Part shown: one piece after another, positions 27,401-38,400 of the stretch
How positions within the stretch are numbered: position 1 is the first letter of the stretch
How the letters are laid out: every line of letters begins with the position of its first letter
NCBI GenBank assembly: GCA_026770575.1
Contig: MU657174.1
Coordinates: 55,245 to 119,244 of the forward strand
Reading direction: 5' to 3'
DNA from: Pelagophyceae sp. CCMP2097
Lineage: Eukaryota; Sar; Pelagophyceae
DNA: 64,000 nt
Made by a program: the position numbers and the translations under genes
Notes under the pieces: generated by a model
The model's database searches: none
Seen by the model: the letters and a program-made list of their open reading frames with translations, nothing else
Told to the model about the DNA's origin: nothing

Positions 27401-30181
27401 ATGGCGCGGCTCGTCTTGTTCGCGCTGGTCGCCTTTGTGCACGGCGAGCTTTCAGCGCGCGAGGCGGTGCTTCTGGCCAGCCCCGACGCATTGAGATTAA
27501 GGTCGCACCTCTACAACATTACGCGCTTCGACCACCTCATGGGCTCGCCCGGCGACTGGCGGAACGCCGAGTACGTCCGCGCGGAGTTGGAGCGTTGTGG
27601 GTTCGACGCGTGGATCGAGAAGGTGCCCGTCATGCTCACGTTCCCAGACGCCCCTCCGACGCTGACCGCCGTCGACGACGCCGGGACGTTGCTCTTTTCC
27701 GCAAAGCTCGCCGAAGACGTCCTCCCGCAGGACGAGACGTCGGACAATCAGTGGCGAAACGTGACTTTTAACGCTTACTCGCCGTCAGTCCCTTTTTCGA
27801 CTCGCCGCCAGTCCCTTTTGCCAGTCGCCGTCAGTTCGGACCCGTTTGCCGTCGGTCCCTGCTGGACCCCTCGCCGGCCCCCAACGGCCCCGCAGGTCCG
27901 GCAGCGTCTCCGCGCGGCTCGTGTACGCGAATTATGGTATGCCCTCGGATTTCGACGCACTCCAAGAGGCGGGCGTCGACGTCCGCGGCGCCGTCGTCCT
28001 GACGCGCTACGGCGGCTGCTTCAGAGGCCTCAAGGTGGGTCCTGAAAGGAGCCGTGGGAGGCAGCAGAGTGGCCGTCTTGCACGAAAGGCGCGCGCCGTG
28101 CCTTTGGACCTCTAGGTTGCCGCTAGGCGATGAACGCCGAGGCGCGCGGCGCGGCGGCGACTCTGATCTACTCGGACCCGGCGGAAGACGGCTTCGCCCT
28201 CGGGCCGACGTTCCCGGAAGGACCGTGGCGGCCGCCGCAAGGCGTCCAACGCGGCTCCGCGCAGTCGCGCGCCGCGCCCTTTTCGGCAAAACCGGCGGGA
28301 GCGGCATCACAGAGGCGGGATGAGCAATGAACGCTGGAGGAGCGCCCCAGGGTGCTCCCACGGAGTGCCTTTCGACTGAAGTCGTGGCGGAGTGCATGGC
28401 CTTAGCAGGTTTCTGAGTTTGTACTTGGGGAGATAAGAGTTTGTAGACCAGTGGGCCTTTGCAGGTTTCTGAGTTTGTACTTGGGGAGATAAGAGTTTGT
28501 AGACCAGTGGGCCTTTGCAGGTTTCTGAGTTTGTGTGCCGGCGACCCTTTCCGGCTCTACCTCGACGGCGCCGAGGACCCGTGCGGCGTCGAATTCATCC
28601 CCAAAAAGCCCGTGCTGCCTCTAAGCTACGCCGACGCGGCGCCGCTGCTCGCGCGCCTCGGCGGGCCGGACGCGCCGCCGGCCTTCCGCGGCGCCTTGAA
28701 CCTTACGTACACGCTCGGGCCGTCGGTCGGATGGCGAGTGGAGATGACGACGTCGAACGCGTTCGAGCCCGGGGCCATCCCAAACGTCATCGCCGTCCTC
28801 AACGGCACGGACGGCGGCTACGGTGCGTTTGACCGACGAGGCGGCGGCTTCTTCTTCTGTGATGCACTCCACTCCCGGAAGTGTGGTCGACGCGCGCCTC
28901 CGAAACAGGTGCCGACACCGCGCGCCCCGTCCTCGCGGGCAACCACCGCGACGCCTGGGTCCTCGGCGCCGTGGACCCGCACAGCGGCACGGTGGCGCTG
29001 CTCGAGACGGCACGGGCGTTGTTTCAGCTCAAGGTAGACGACCCGAGCTGGCGACCAAGGAGGACGATCGTCCTCTGCTCCTGGTACAGTGCCGCGTCGG
29101 GGATTGTGCGACGGATAGATGAGACGGAGTCGAGAGCGAAAGTCGGGGATTGTGCGACGGATGGATCGCAGAGCCGAGAGCGACGGATGCATCGAACGAC
29201 GCTGCCACGGCGGCAGTCGCACGCGAGACACGGATCCCAGACTCCCGTCGTCGCAGGACCGGCGAGGAGTACGGCCTGATTGGGAGCACGGCGTTTACGG
29301 AGCTCCACGCCGATTTGCTTCGAAATGCTGTGGCCTACGTCAACGTGGACGTCGCCGTCTCCGGGTCGCATCACCTTACCGCCGCGGGCACGCAGACTCT
29401 CGACGCGCTGTTCGCCCACGCCGCGCGCGACGTCACGCACGCCGTCGGAGGCGCGCTTGGCGAAGTCTCGCTCGAGTCGCTCTGGGCGGCCGCGGACGAC
29501 GACGAGGATGCCAAGGCGGCGATGGCCGACGTTTCCAAGCTCGGCACGCTCGGCTCCGGTTCCGACTACACGGCTTTCATAGACGCGCTCGGCATCGCAT
29601 CCATCGACTTTAGCTTTGTCGGGCCGGAGGGCGGAGCGTACGGGACTTACCATTCAGTGTATGATAGCTTCACGTACGTCGAGACCGTCGTCGACCCAGA
29701 CTTTAAAACGCACGTTTCCGCGGCCAAATTGTTTGCTTTGCTCGTCTACCGCCTCGCCGACGAAGCCGTCCTCGACTTTAAACTCTCGACTCAGGCAAGA
29801 GCGGTAGACGCGTACGTCGCAGAGCTGCGGGCAGGCGCGGCCCTCAACTTTGCGCCCCTCGAGGCGGCCGCGATACGCTTTGCAATCGGAGCGGCGTGCG
29901 CCGACGCCGCGGCGTTGAACGCCACCGCCGAGACGGCTCCGAAAATCAACGACCACCTCGCCTTCACGGAAAGGCGCTTCCTCGCAGACGGCCTGCCGCA
30001 GCGGCCCTGGTACAAGCACGTGCTCCAGGCGCCCGGGTTTTACCTTGGCTACGGGTCGACTGCGTTCCCGGGCGTCGCCCACGCCTTTGAGGACGGCGAT
30101 TTTGAAAGTGCTCAGACGCAAATCGGAATCGCCGCCGGTCGAATCGCCGCCGCCGCCGATTTCCTCGCAGAGCTGTGTTGA
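27401..30181 (+). CDS. M28B glutamate carboxypeptidase II-like (NAALADase) metallopeptidase
   Basis: Exons 27401-27783, 27896-28034, 28127-28263, 28521-28822, 28909-29083 and 29257-30181; 686 residues, every junction in phase. The N-terminal signal peptide is MARLVLFALVAFVHGELSA. The PA domain has YANYGMPSDF, VVLTRYGGCFRGLK and LIYSDPAEDGF. The peptidase domain carries the zinc-binding set: NHRDAWVLGAVDPHSGTVALLE (His and bridging Asp), WTGEEYGLIGS (catalytic Glu and Zn Glu), AYVNVDVAVSG (Asp) and YGTYHSVYDSF (His), with GSGSDYTAF as in GCPII. A TFR-type dimerisation domain follows (29750-30180). The enzyme should be secreted or in the endomembrane lumen and cleave C-terminal acidic residues from peptides. 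Two of its introns contain internal tandem duplications. The length is close to the usual 700-750 aa. Confidence 0.9.
28409..28534 (+). repeat. 56-bp tandem duplication copying a 3' splice site
   Basis: A 56-bp unit beginning GTTTCTGAGTTTGTACTTGG and ending GGGCCTTTGCAG is present twice (28409-28464, 28465-28520). Its first 14 bases occur a third time at the start of exon 4 of the M28 gene (28521-28534). Each copy begins right after a YAG, so the intron offers three near-identical acceptors. Only the last keeps the reading frame without in-frame interruption by the repeated text. Confidence 0.9.
29096..29187 (+). repeat. 46-bp diverged tandem duplication in intron
   Basis: GTCGGGGATTGTGCGACGGA occurs at 29096 and again 46 bp later at 29142, followed by related text (GAGTCGAGAGCGA / GAGCCGAGAGCGA). 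It lies inside the fifth intron of the M28 peptidase gene. Confidence 0.85.
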
Positions 30182-30592
30182 GCCTCTTTCTGTATCCTCT
30201 TTCTGTATCCTCTTTCTGTATCTAAATTCTGACCCTTTGGCTTGGGCTCTGCGGCGGGGCGGCGCGTCTACAAGGAGCTGGCTGGGCGCGACAAATGTCT
30301 CCTCGACGGTGCACGATTCTACCGTGATCATCGGAAGTGCCGCCTCGCAAGGACGCACGCCGCGGCTGCCAGAGGCTTGCCCCTCGAAAAAGCGCGCTTC
30401 GGATCCGCTGCACGAGTCAGAAAAACACAGAGAAGCCACCTCGAAGAACACATCGTCGAAAAGCTTTCGGAAACGAGGCACAGACCCGTCGAGAGGCAGC
30501 CTCGGCGCGTCCGCCCCAGTGCGACAACCGTTCGACCGGGTGCCAAGCCTTGTGTTGTTGGGTGCCTTAGCAAGGTGCCTTAGACGGTGCGT
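30182..30592. other. Convergent 3' spacer with 13-bp triplication
   Basis: Space between the stop codons of the M28 peptidase (+) and the P5C reductase (-). Two bases after the peptidase stop, CCTCTTTCTGTAT is repeated three times exactly (30183-30221). The rest is featureless. Confidence 0.6.
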
Positions 30593-31655
30593 TCATTTCT
30601 TGTTGGCAGTGGACATTTCCTTGGAGCGCGCGTTGGCGGCGGAGACGGCGGCCATCGTCGCGGCGCGGAAGCCGTTCTGCTCCAGCGCCTCGACGCCGGC
30701 GATGGTCGTGCCGCCGGGCGAGCAGACCTGGGGCCGGGGTGTCAGGGGGCCCTGAGAGACGTCATTCAAGTCACTACGGAAGCAAGTGGACAGACCTGGT
30801 CCTTGAGGACGGCGGGGTGCGTCCCCGTGGCGATTTGCATCGCGGCGGCGCCCTTGACGGTCTGGGCCGCGAGCTGCATGGCGACTGCGCGCGTCAGCCC
30901 AGCGCGGACTCCAGCATCGGCAAGCGCCTCGATGAAAAGAAACACATAAGCCGGCCCCGACCCGGACAGAGCCGTGACGGCGTCCAAGTCCTTCTCCGCG
31001 ACTTCGACGGTGACGCCCGTGAAGAGCCCCTTTGCGACGCCCACGTCTTCCGCGGTCGCCGCGGCGCCGGGTGCGACGCCGACGGCGGCCTCGCCGACGA
31101 GGCAGGGCGTGTTGGGCATGGTGCGCACGACGCGCGCGCCGGCGCCGAGCGCGGCCTCCATCGTGGTCAGAGGGACGCCGGCGGCGATGCTCACGACGAG
31201 CTTGGACTTTGCGTCGACGCACGCCGCAATCGACTCCAGCGCGGCCACGACGACGTTGGGCTTCGTCGCGATGACGATGACGTCGGCGAACTTTGCCACG
31301 GCAGCGTTGTCCGACGTCGCCTAGACGGACGCAGCGGTGCGCCGCAGCCTTGGCCGGGGAAAGCGCGCGCCGCGGCGTTCCGCCCGAGAGGGCCGCGGCG
31401 GTGATACCCCGCCGCGGCAGCGGTCCCCCGGCGCACCGTGATGCCGAGGGCTGCCACGTTTGCGCGGCAGCCCTCGTAGGGGTCCGACGCGATCATCGTC
31501 AAAGGGGATTTGCCCTGCTTCAGGAGGCCCTGCATCATCGCCGAGGCCATGGCGCCGGACCCGATGAACCCAACGTTGAGGCTCAAGACGTCCGACATGG
31601 TGCACGACGACGAGGTCAAACGGGCGAGGAGGACGAGGACGAGGCGCGCGAGCAT
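30593..31655 (-). CDS. proC: Pyrroline-5-carboxylate reductase
   Basis: Exons 31655 (or 31598)-31437, 31320-30796 and 30727-30593, in phase; introns 116 and 68 nt. The product catalyses the last step of proline synthesis, reducing pyrroline-5-carboxylate with NAD(P)H. Seen: Rossmann start [70 protein letters not shown], and the family signature [26 protein letters not shown], then [24 protein letters not shown]. Starting at the second Met (31598, MSDVLSLN) gives 273 residues, the usual bacterial/eukaryotic length. Starting at 31655 adds a hydrophobic 19-residue N-terminus that could be a targeting signal. A TATA-like GATATATAC lies at 31686-31694, about 32 bp before the upstream ATG. Confidence 0.92.
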
Positions 31656-32011
31656 GCACTTCGCCGAAATTTGGCGACCCGGGTCCGATATATACAGGTC
31701 CGAGTCATCGATCGGCCTGTATACAAATGTGTATACACCGCTTTCAATCGCGACTCGCGGGGCGTCAGGCACGCCAGGCACGCCTCTGGCAACAAGAGGT
31801 CATTACGGTCGTCGCCGTGGTCGAGCCGTCCAGCGCGTCGACATCTTCTATCTCGACGGACCGAGCAGACGCTGGTCGCAGAGCAGTAAACGAGGTATTA
31901 TTAGAAGTGCAGGGGCGGCGGCTCGCGGATGCGGCGGCGCGTGCGGCCCGTCACGCGGTGCGGCTTGGAGCCATTGACGCGATGCGGGGGCGCTTTCACG
32001 CGGAGGCCCTC
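31656..32011. promoter_or_regulatory. Promoter region of P5C reductase gene
   Basis: On the strand of the gene the TATA-like text reads GTATATATC (31686-31694); a second patch, GTATACAAATGTGTATACA (31720-31738), is a near palindrome. The rest of the spacer runs to the 3' end of the chalcone-isomerase-like gene and includes a direct repeat of the type CACGCGGTGCGGnnnGGAGCC near 31945-32040. Confidence 0.4.
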
Positions 32012-32743
32012 TCACGCGGTGCGGAGGCCCTTGATAATGTCGGCCCTCGCCGACGGGGAAACCGACTCCGGGCCGAGGTACATGTCCAGAAACGCGTCGC
32101 AGACTTGCGGCGCCAGCACGCCGGGCTTGCTGGACGGATCGGCCTCGTTGACGAGGGTGATGGTGCCGTCTGCGTCGAGGCGGATCGTCGAGCGGAAGCC
32201 CTCGCGCATCTTCAGAGGCAGCCGCGCCTCGCACATGGCCACAAACGCAGTCGTCTGCGCCTTGTCCACCACGCGAGAAACCAGCTGCTCCTCCAAAGCC
32301 TAGAGCAGACGTTTCGCCAGCGCGCGGCCGCGAGCGCCCGAAGACGCGACGCACTTTCACAAACGCCGCCATGTCCAAGTCGCGCACGAGCGTCATCTTC
32401 AGCTCCCGCGCGCCTAAGCGCACGCGTCGCGGCGGCGCGAGGCCGGAAGCGATGGCGCACCTCGGCCGCTGAGCTCGCGGACGACGTCGTCACCTTTGAG
32501 CACAAAGTCGGAGGGCGTGTACAGCGCCACGGCGTAGACCTTCGCAAAGCCGTACTTGTAGCGGCAGCCGGCACCGCGGAGCCGCAGGCCGCTCGGCGAC
32601 TTTTCATCGAACTCCACGCCAGTGGCGCGCTCGACGCGCGTCCCCGGGGCGCCGTCGCAAAACGCCGCGCCGCCGAGCGCCGCGCCGCCCGCCGCCAGCA
32701 GCGGGCCCGGGCGCCGCGCGAGCGACGCGGCGAGGCGGAACAT
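32012..32743 (-). CDS. Chalcone-isomerase-fold protein (CHI-like / fatty-acid-binding type)
   Basis: Exons 32743-32461, 32413-32355 and 32299-32012, 209 residues in phase; introns 47 and 55 nt, donors GTGCGC and GTGCGT. The family pattern is clear: ATGVEFDEKSPSGLRLRGAGCRYKYGFAKVYAVALYTPSDF at the start of the fold, ELKMTLVRDLDMAAFVKAL, then MREGFRSTIRLDADGTITL and DAFLDMYLGPESVSPSARADI at the end. The N-terminus (MFRLAASLARRPGPLLAAGG) is Arg/Ala-rich and looks like a mitochondrial or plastid transit peptide. Algal members are usually non-catalytic CHI-like or fatty-acid-binding proteins rather than true flavonoid enzymes. That is family knowledge; the catalytic residues were not checked here. 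Confidence 0.75.
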
Positions 32744-33133
32744 GGGCGAGAGGCGCGAGACCGCGGGCCAGATCCGAGATTGTTCTCAGTTCTCTCGAGC
32801 CCGGTTCTGCCGGCGCAAAATTCCGAAGGTTCCGGGCGAGAATAGCGCTAAAAGAGCCAGAGGTTTCGCGCCCGTCTCGCGCGGGAGCGTCCGCGCCGTC
32901 CGCGAGGCGAGGCGGCAGCGCGACCAATCGTCCGTGCGGCTCCCTCTCTCAGAAATCGTCTCCGACGATAATGTCGTAAAAGAGTGCCCCACTCCGAGCA
33001 CCCCCCGCGGCCTCTTTGCCGGGACCTCTCCCGAGCGGCGACGCTCCGTCACGGGAATGTTCTTCGGGGCCGTTGGCGAAGCCGAAAAAGTGGAAAATCG
33101 CCGAAATCATCGCCGAACAGTTCGGCAGTGACC
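32744..33133. promoter_or_regulatory. Divergent promoter region, CHI-like / pyruvate kinase
   Basis: 390 bp between head-to-head start codons. No TATA box or clear motif; moderately lower GC near 32940-33100. Confidence 0.3.
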
Positions 33134-34931
33134 ATGCTTCGTTCCTTGGTGACGAAGCGTTGCTTCTCGGCCATCGGCGCGACGCGCGCCGTGCCGCTGA
33201 CGAAGCTCGTCGCCACGATTGGCCCGGCCTCAGAGGAGCTCGCTCCGTTGACGAAATGCGTCCACCGCCGCGTCGAAGCTGCTCGCTTCCGAAACCGCTT
33301 TACGACCAAACGCAGGTCGACGCGGGCATGAACATCATGCGCCTCAACTTCTCCCACGCGACGCCGGAAGAGTTCTTCCTGCGCACGGGCAACCTCCAGC
33401 AGATTGAGGGTGAGCGACTCCCGCCGCGAGTCTTGGAAAGCGCATCTTCGAAAGCACAGCGGCGGCCCTGCGCGCGGCCCCGGGACGGTCTTGGACGGCA
33501 CGGACCGCGCACGGGCCAGCTGCGTGCAAGGTTTGGTCCCGTAAAGGCCGTCCGCAGGCGGCGAGCACGTGGGCATCATGCTCGACACGCGCGGCCCCGA
33601 GATCCGCACGGGCGGCCTCAAGGTCTGCAAGGAGACGGCGAACCGCAAGGCCAAGGTCCTGCTCGCAAAGGGCGCAAAGGTGCGGTCCTGACGGCGTTTC
33701 GGCCGTTTCGGAGCCGTCGCTTCAGGTGACGCTGACGACGGACTCTGCGTTCGACGGCGCGGGCGACGGCTCGAAGATGTACGTCAACTTTATGGCTCTT
33801 TCGGCCAAGGTGGTGCCAGGCACGCAGGTGCTCATCGACGACGGCCTGGTGACGCTCACGGTCGAGTCCGTCAACGGCGCGGACGTTTCGTGCGTCGTGG
33901 AGAACTCCAACGAGATTGGGGAGCGCAAGGGCGTGAACATCCCCGGCGTCGCGCTGGGCCTGCCCGCCATGTCGGAAAAGGACAAGCTGGATATCAAGTT
34001 TGGCCTGGAGAATGGTATCGACTTCGTCGCCGCTTCCTTCGTCAACACGGCCTCCGGCGTCGAGGAGATCCGCACTTACATCGCCGAGTGCTGCGCGGCG
34101 CTGCCGATTGCGTTCCCCAACGGCGAGGTCGCGCTGATCATCTCCAAGATCGAGTCGCAGCAAGCCCTCGACAACTTGGACGAGATCATCGCCGCGTCGG
34201 ACGGTGAGTTTTGCGGCGCCAGTGGCGCAAAACGCCGTCGCTCGCCTACCTTTGGGGCGTTGACAAGCGGCTTAGGCATCATGGTGGCGCGCGGCGACCT
34301 TGGTGTCGAGGTGCCTTTGATCTCGGTCTCGACTTGGCAAAAGACGATCGTGGAGAAGTGCATCCACGCCGGCAAGCCCGTCGTCATCGCGACGCAGATG
34401 TTGGAGTCGATGCAGAAGAACCCGCGCCCGACGCGCGCGGAAGTGGCTGACGTGACCAACGCCGTGTTAGAGTCGTGCGACGCCGTCATGCTCTCGGGCG
34501 AGTCGGCCAACGGCGACTACCCCGACGCGTCCATCCTGACACAGGCGCAAATCTGCTACAACGCAGAGGTCTGGCAAAAGGACCAGGCGTTTGAGGACAG
34601 GGAGATGCTTTCGGACTACGAGGCTCTGGGCGCGGCAGCCGTGGCCGCCCAGGAGTCTATCCAAGCGGCGGCCATCCTCGTCGTGGACCACTCGCCGTAC
34701 GGCGAGCAGACCAAGGCCCTGAGCCGCTGCCGGCCGGACGTGGCCGTCCACGCCATGGTGCTCTCGCCGCGCGTCGCCCGCCAGCTCGCCCTCTACCGCG
34801 GCGTCATCGCCACCGTCGTGGACAAGCTCCCGACGAGCGTGGACGCGCACACGCTCTTGGTCATGAGCGGCCTCGCGGAAAAGGGCGACAAGATCGTCGT
34901 CGTCAACAACAACTCCGTCTCCATCCTCTAA
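33134..34931 (+). CDS. Pyruvate kinase
   Basis: Exons 33134-33259, 33316-33409, 33558-33679, 33726-34203 and 34276-34931; 491 residues in phase. The enzyme makes pyruvate and ATP from phosphoenolpyruvate and ADP. Seen in order: TKLVATIGPAS, AGMNIMRLNFSHAT, VGIMLDTRGPEIRTG, the mobile B domain (TQVLIDDGLVTLTVE ... GERKGVNIPGVALGLPAMSEKDKLDI), DFVAASFVNTASGVEEIR, the active-site signature ALIISKIESQQALDNLDEII with its catalytic Lys, IMVARGDLGVEVPL, KPVVIATQMLESM, PTRAEVADVTNAVLESCDAVMLSGESANGDYP, and the C-terminal regulatory domain. The N-terminus MLRSLVTKRCFSAIGATRAV resembles a mitochondrial presequence, so an organellar isoform is possible. Intron 4 is in frame without it being obvious and carries GTGAGT...CTTAG. 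Confidence 0.93.
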
Positions 34932-35446
34932 GGCGGAAACGGGCCTGGGACGCCGAGGGTCGCACGCAAAGGAAGCGATGCCTCGAGGAAATGACTTTCC
35001 GAGTCATCGAGTAAATGAATGAATGCATCCCAAAACGGTCCGCCGCGGGCCAAAGTGGAGAGTGTCCCCGACCGAAGGCGTCGGGTCCGAACCCCGGGTT
35101 GGACACCGATGTCGAGATACGGTGCGCACGGGCCCGTCGCCGTCCAGGGCGCAGGGCACTCGCCTGCGAGTCCCTGTATGGTCAATAACTTAAGATTAGT
35201 CACTGCCTGAGGCTCGCGAGTTTTGCGCAGTCGACGCGCATCGTCATCAAGGGCCTCACTTTCAAGGACTCGCCCTTCTGGACCTTGCACCCCGTCGATC
35301 GTCGCACGTCAGTACCTGGCGACGTGACGAATCTTCCCCCAATGATGATGATTTCTAAATTTCTAAAACATCCCGATCGTTACGTCTTTTGGCGATCTCG
35401 CATTACTGAGGTTCGTGGAGCCGGCGTTGGCGTCTTGGCGGCGGCC
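34932..35446. other. Spacer holding a pectinase-like exon remnant
   Basis: About 515 bp between two rightward genes. Most shows nothing. The exception is a short stretch resembling one exon of a GH28 enzyme (separate entry). A second in-frame Met at 35346 could extend the next gene upstream. Confidence 0.4.
35229..35298 (+). pseudogene. Isolated polygalacturonase (GH28)-like exon fragment
   Basis: Immediately after an acceptor-like TTTTGCGCAG, the text translates as STRIVIKGLTFKDSPFWTLH PV. This closely fits the conserved GH28 segment in which a beta-helix turn reads GVTxxNSPxWTxHP. No neighbouring exons of a GH28 gene are visible on either side, so this is best read as a remnant. It is short, and chance resemblance is possible. 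Confidence 0.35.
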
Positions 35447-38400
35447 ATGGCGTCCAGTAGCAGGCTGCTGCCGGAGAACGACGACTCTGCGTTCGTCGCC
35501 GAGATCATGATGAGCCTGGACACAGAGAAGGTGGGCTTTGCCGCCTCCCCGAGATCCCCGTTAAATTCCCAAGCGTAGGTCCGGCTGCTGCGCAAGGAGT
35601 TCGGGCGGCGGAACAACGGCCTCACCGTGGCGCAGTTCTGCCACGTCATGAAGTCTTGCCTCCTCGGCGGCGACGGCGCCGCGCCATCCTCGATGCGCGC
35701 CGGCGACGGGGACGGCGAGCCACCGAGTAACACCAAGCTGCAGGAGATGGGCGATTCGCGCCTCGTCGCGCAGTTGTGCGAGTTGTTCGCGCAAGTAGAC
35801 GTGAACGCAAACGGCACGCTGGAGTGGGACGAGTTCACGCAGGGGGCGGCGTACGATTTCGGCAAACGAAAAGGGCCTCGAGCAAGGTATTGAGAACGGG
35901 TTTTGAGAAAGTACCTCGAGAACGGGCCTAACTAGGTCTCACATAGTTGACATGGTCATGGCGACGCACGACCACAAGCCCGACACCATCCAAAACTACA
36001 CGCCCGGCGCCGTCAAGGAAGTCGGGAAGAGGCGGACTTCTTATGTCAAGGAGCTCTACTACTTTGAAGCGAATGATAGTGTGGTGACGTGCGACGTCGA
36101 CTCGCCCGACTTTCGAGTCTTCGACGCTGCTCTGGAACTCCGAATGACGGTCACCCGAGACGAGGGCCAGGTCACGTGCGTCAATTACTTGCCCGAGCAG
36201 TCGCAGTACGTCGTCTCGACGTCGGACTCGATGCTGTCGTTTATCGACGAGGCCAGCGGCGTGCTCTGCAAGTCGTTTAGGACGCAGTTCAATCAACAGT
36301 GCATCGAGTGGGTCGGGTCGCTGCAAATGCTCTACACCGCCGAAGCCACGGGGACGATCCGGGCGTGGAACGTCGAGGACATGGAAGAAAAGTTTAGCAT
36401 GCTCGCGCCCGCGCTGCCGCCCGCGGCCGACTCGGGGCGGCCCACGTCGGGCGGCAAGCGCGGCGAGGAGGCGCCGGCGGCGGACTTTGCGCATTCCAGG
36501 ATCGTGCTGAAAATGCTGCACTTGAGCGGTTTGGACATGCTGGCCACCGCTTCCATGGACTGCCTCATCTCGCTCTGGGACCTGCAGACGGGCAAGCACA
36601 AGCGAAGTTTAGAAGGCCACTCCAAGGGCGTCTGCTGCCTCTCCTACTCGCCAGAGTACCGCTTTTTGGCTTCGGGGGGCTTTGACTTTGACGTGATTGT
36701 CTGGAACCCGTACGTCGAGCACTTGATCCTACGACTACCGGGCCACAACAACTCTATCTGCGGGGTGCAGATCATCGCCAACTCGCCGCAGTTGGTGACG
36801 GCGGACAAGGACGGCGTCTTCCGCGTCTGGGACGTGCGGAACTTCGCCTGCGTCCAGACTTTCACGTGCGAGGAGCGGTGGAAGACGGGCATCTCGAGAT
36901 TCGTCTCGCTCCCGCGCCACAAAAAGTTGATGGCCGTGGGCCGGGCCGTCCACACGTTTGAGTACCAGCACTTGGACAATCCGGATCTGACGGACGACAC
37001 GCCCTGCTTTGCGGCTTTGTACAACGCGACGACGGCCACGTTCGTCACCGTCTCAGCCAAGGACGTCCGCATCTGGGACGCGCGGTCCGGCGCCCTGTCC
37101 CGAGTCTACTCCAACGTCAGCAAGGGCGGCGCCGAGCTCACGGCCGTCTGTCTCGATTCTTTACAGAGGAAGCTTTTAGTCGGGGACCACGTCGGGGCGG
37201 CGCGGGCGATCAATTATCTCAACGGGCAAGAGCTGACGTCTTTTTTGCGCGACGAGGGCGACGAGGAAGGCCTGGAGCCCGAGACTTTTCACGAAACTGC
37301 CGAGTCGTTGCCGGACGAGGAAGAGGACGGCTTCACGGATACGTTGCAAATCGTGCAGCAAAACACGTGTTCGGCCCCGGCCGCGCCGCAGCGTAGTTTA
37401 TTGAAGAGGCCCAAGCGCAGACGCTTCGTCGACGACGACGACGCGACTGCAAGGCGGAAAGCGCACGACTCTGAAGTTTCAAGGATGGTCTATTGCCATG
37501 AACATTGCATCGTGATCATGGCCTCTTGGGACCGAAGTATCTCAGTCTTCGACGACACGGACGAGGGCGGCTCCGTTCTGCTTCGGAGAATGACGGGCGG
37601 GCACGCGGCGGATATTTGCGCTTTGGCGTATTCGAAGAATCTCGAGTTGATTGCGAGCGGGTCGACGGACGGCGGCATCGTCGTCTGGTCGTTTGAGTAC
37701 GGCCGCCTCGAGGGCAGGTGCGACACCGCCGCCGCCGCCGTCGGGGCGCTGGCGTTCGTGGAACCCTACAACGTTTTACTGTCGGCGGATACCGCGGGGA
37801 CGTTTCAACTTTGGGCCATGCCTCCGATTCGTGGGTCGGGAAACCCGTTCAAATGCGTGGCCGCCTGGATGAACTCGGACAAGGGCGACGGCGTCCAAGG
37901 CTTCGGCGCCGCGATCCTCTGCGTCGTCCTGCACACGCACCTCTTGCAGGGCGAGATTTCGCGTTGTTTAGTCGTGGCGGGATGCGACCAGGGAACTCTT
38001 TCCGTCTGGGAGATTGCGACGTTAATGGCCGAGCTCGCCGACGGGCCCGCGGGCGTGCAGAAAATCGACGGCGTCGAGTGCGCCAACACGCGGCGCAATT
38101 TACGGTACGACGCCGTCGCCGGGCCCGGCCTCGGCGTCCATGGCCTCGGAGACGCTTCCGAGAAACCCGCGGCAAAGACGCGCCTCCCGGGCATCCACGC
38201 GGCCGCCGTCTTCGAGGACGGCCTCGTCACGGCCTCGCTCCGCCTGGTGCAGTCGTTTCGTTTGCACTCGAAAGCCAAGCGCTTACGGCGCATCGCCGGC
38301 GCGCATTCCGAAGCCGTCATCTCAGTGCAGTACATCCCAGAGTCCGACGCCATCGTCTCCTCGGGCCTCGACCGGCTCGTCCACCTCTGGCACGCGCGGT

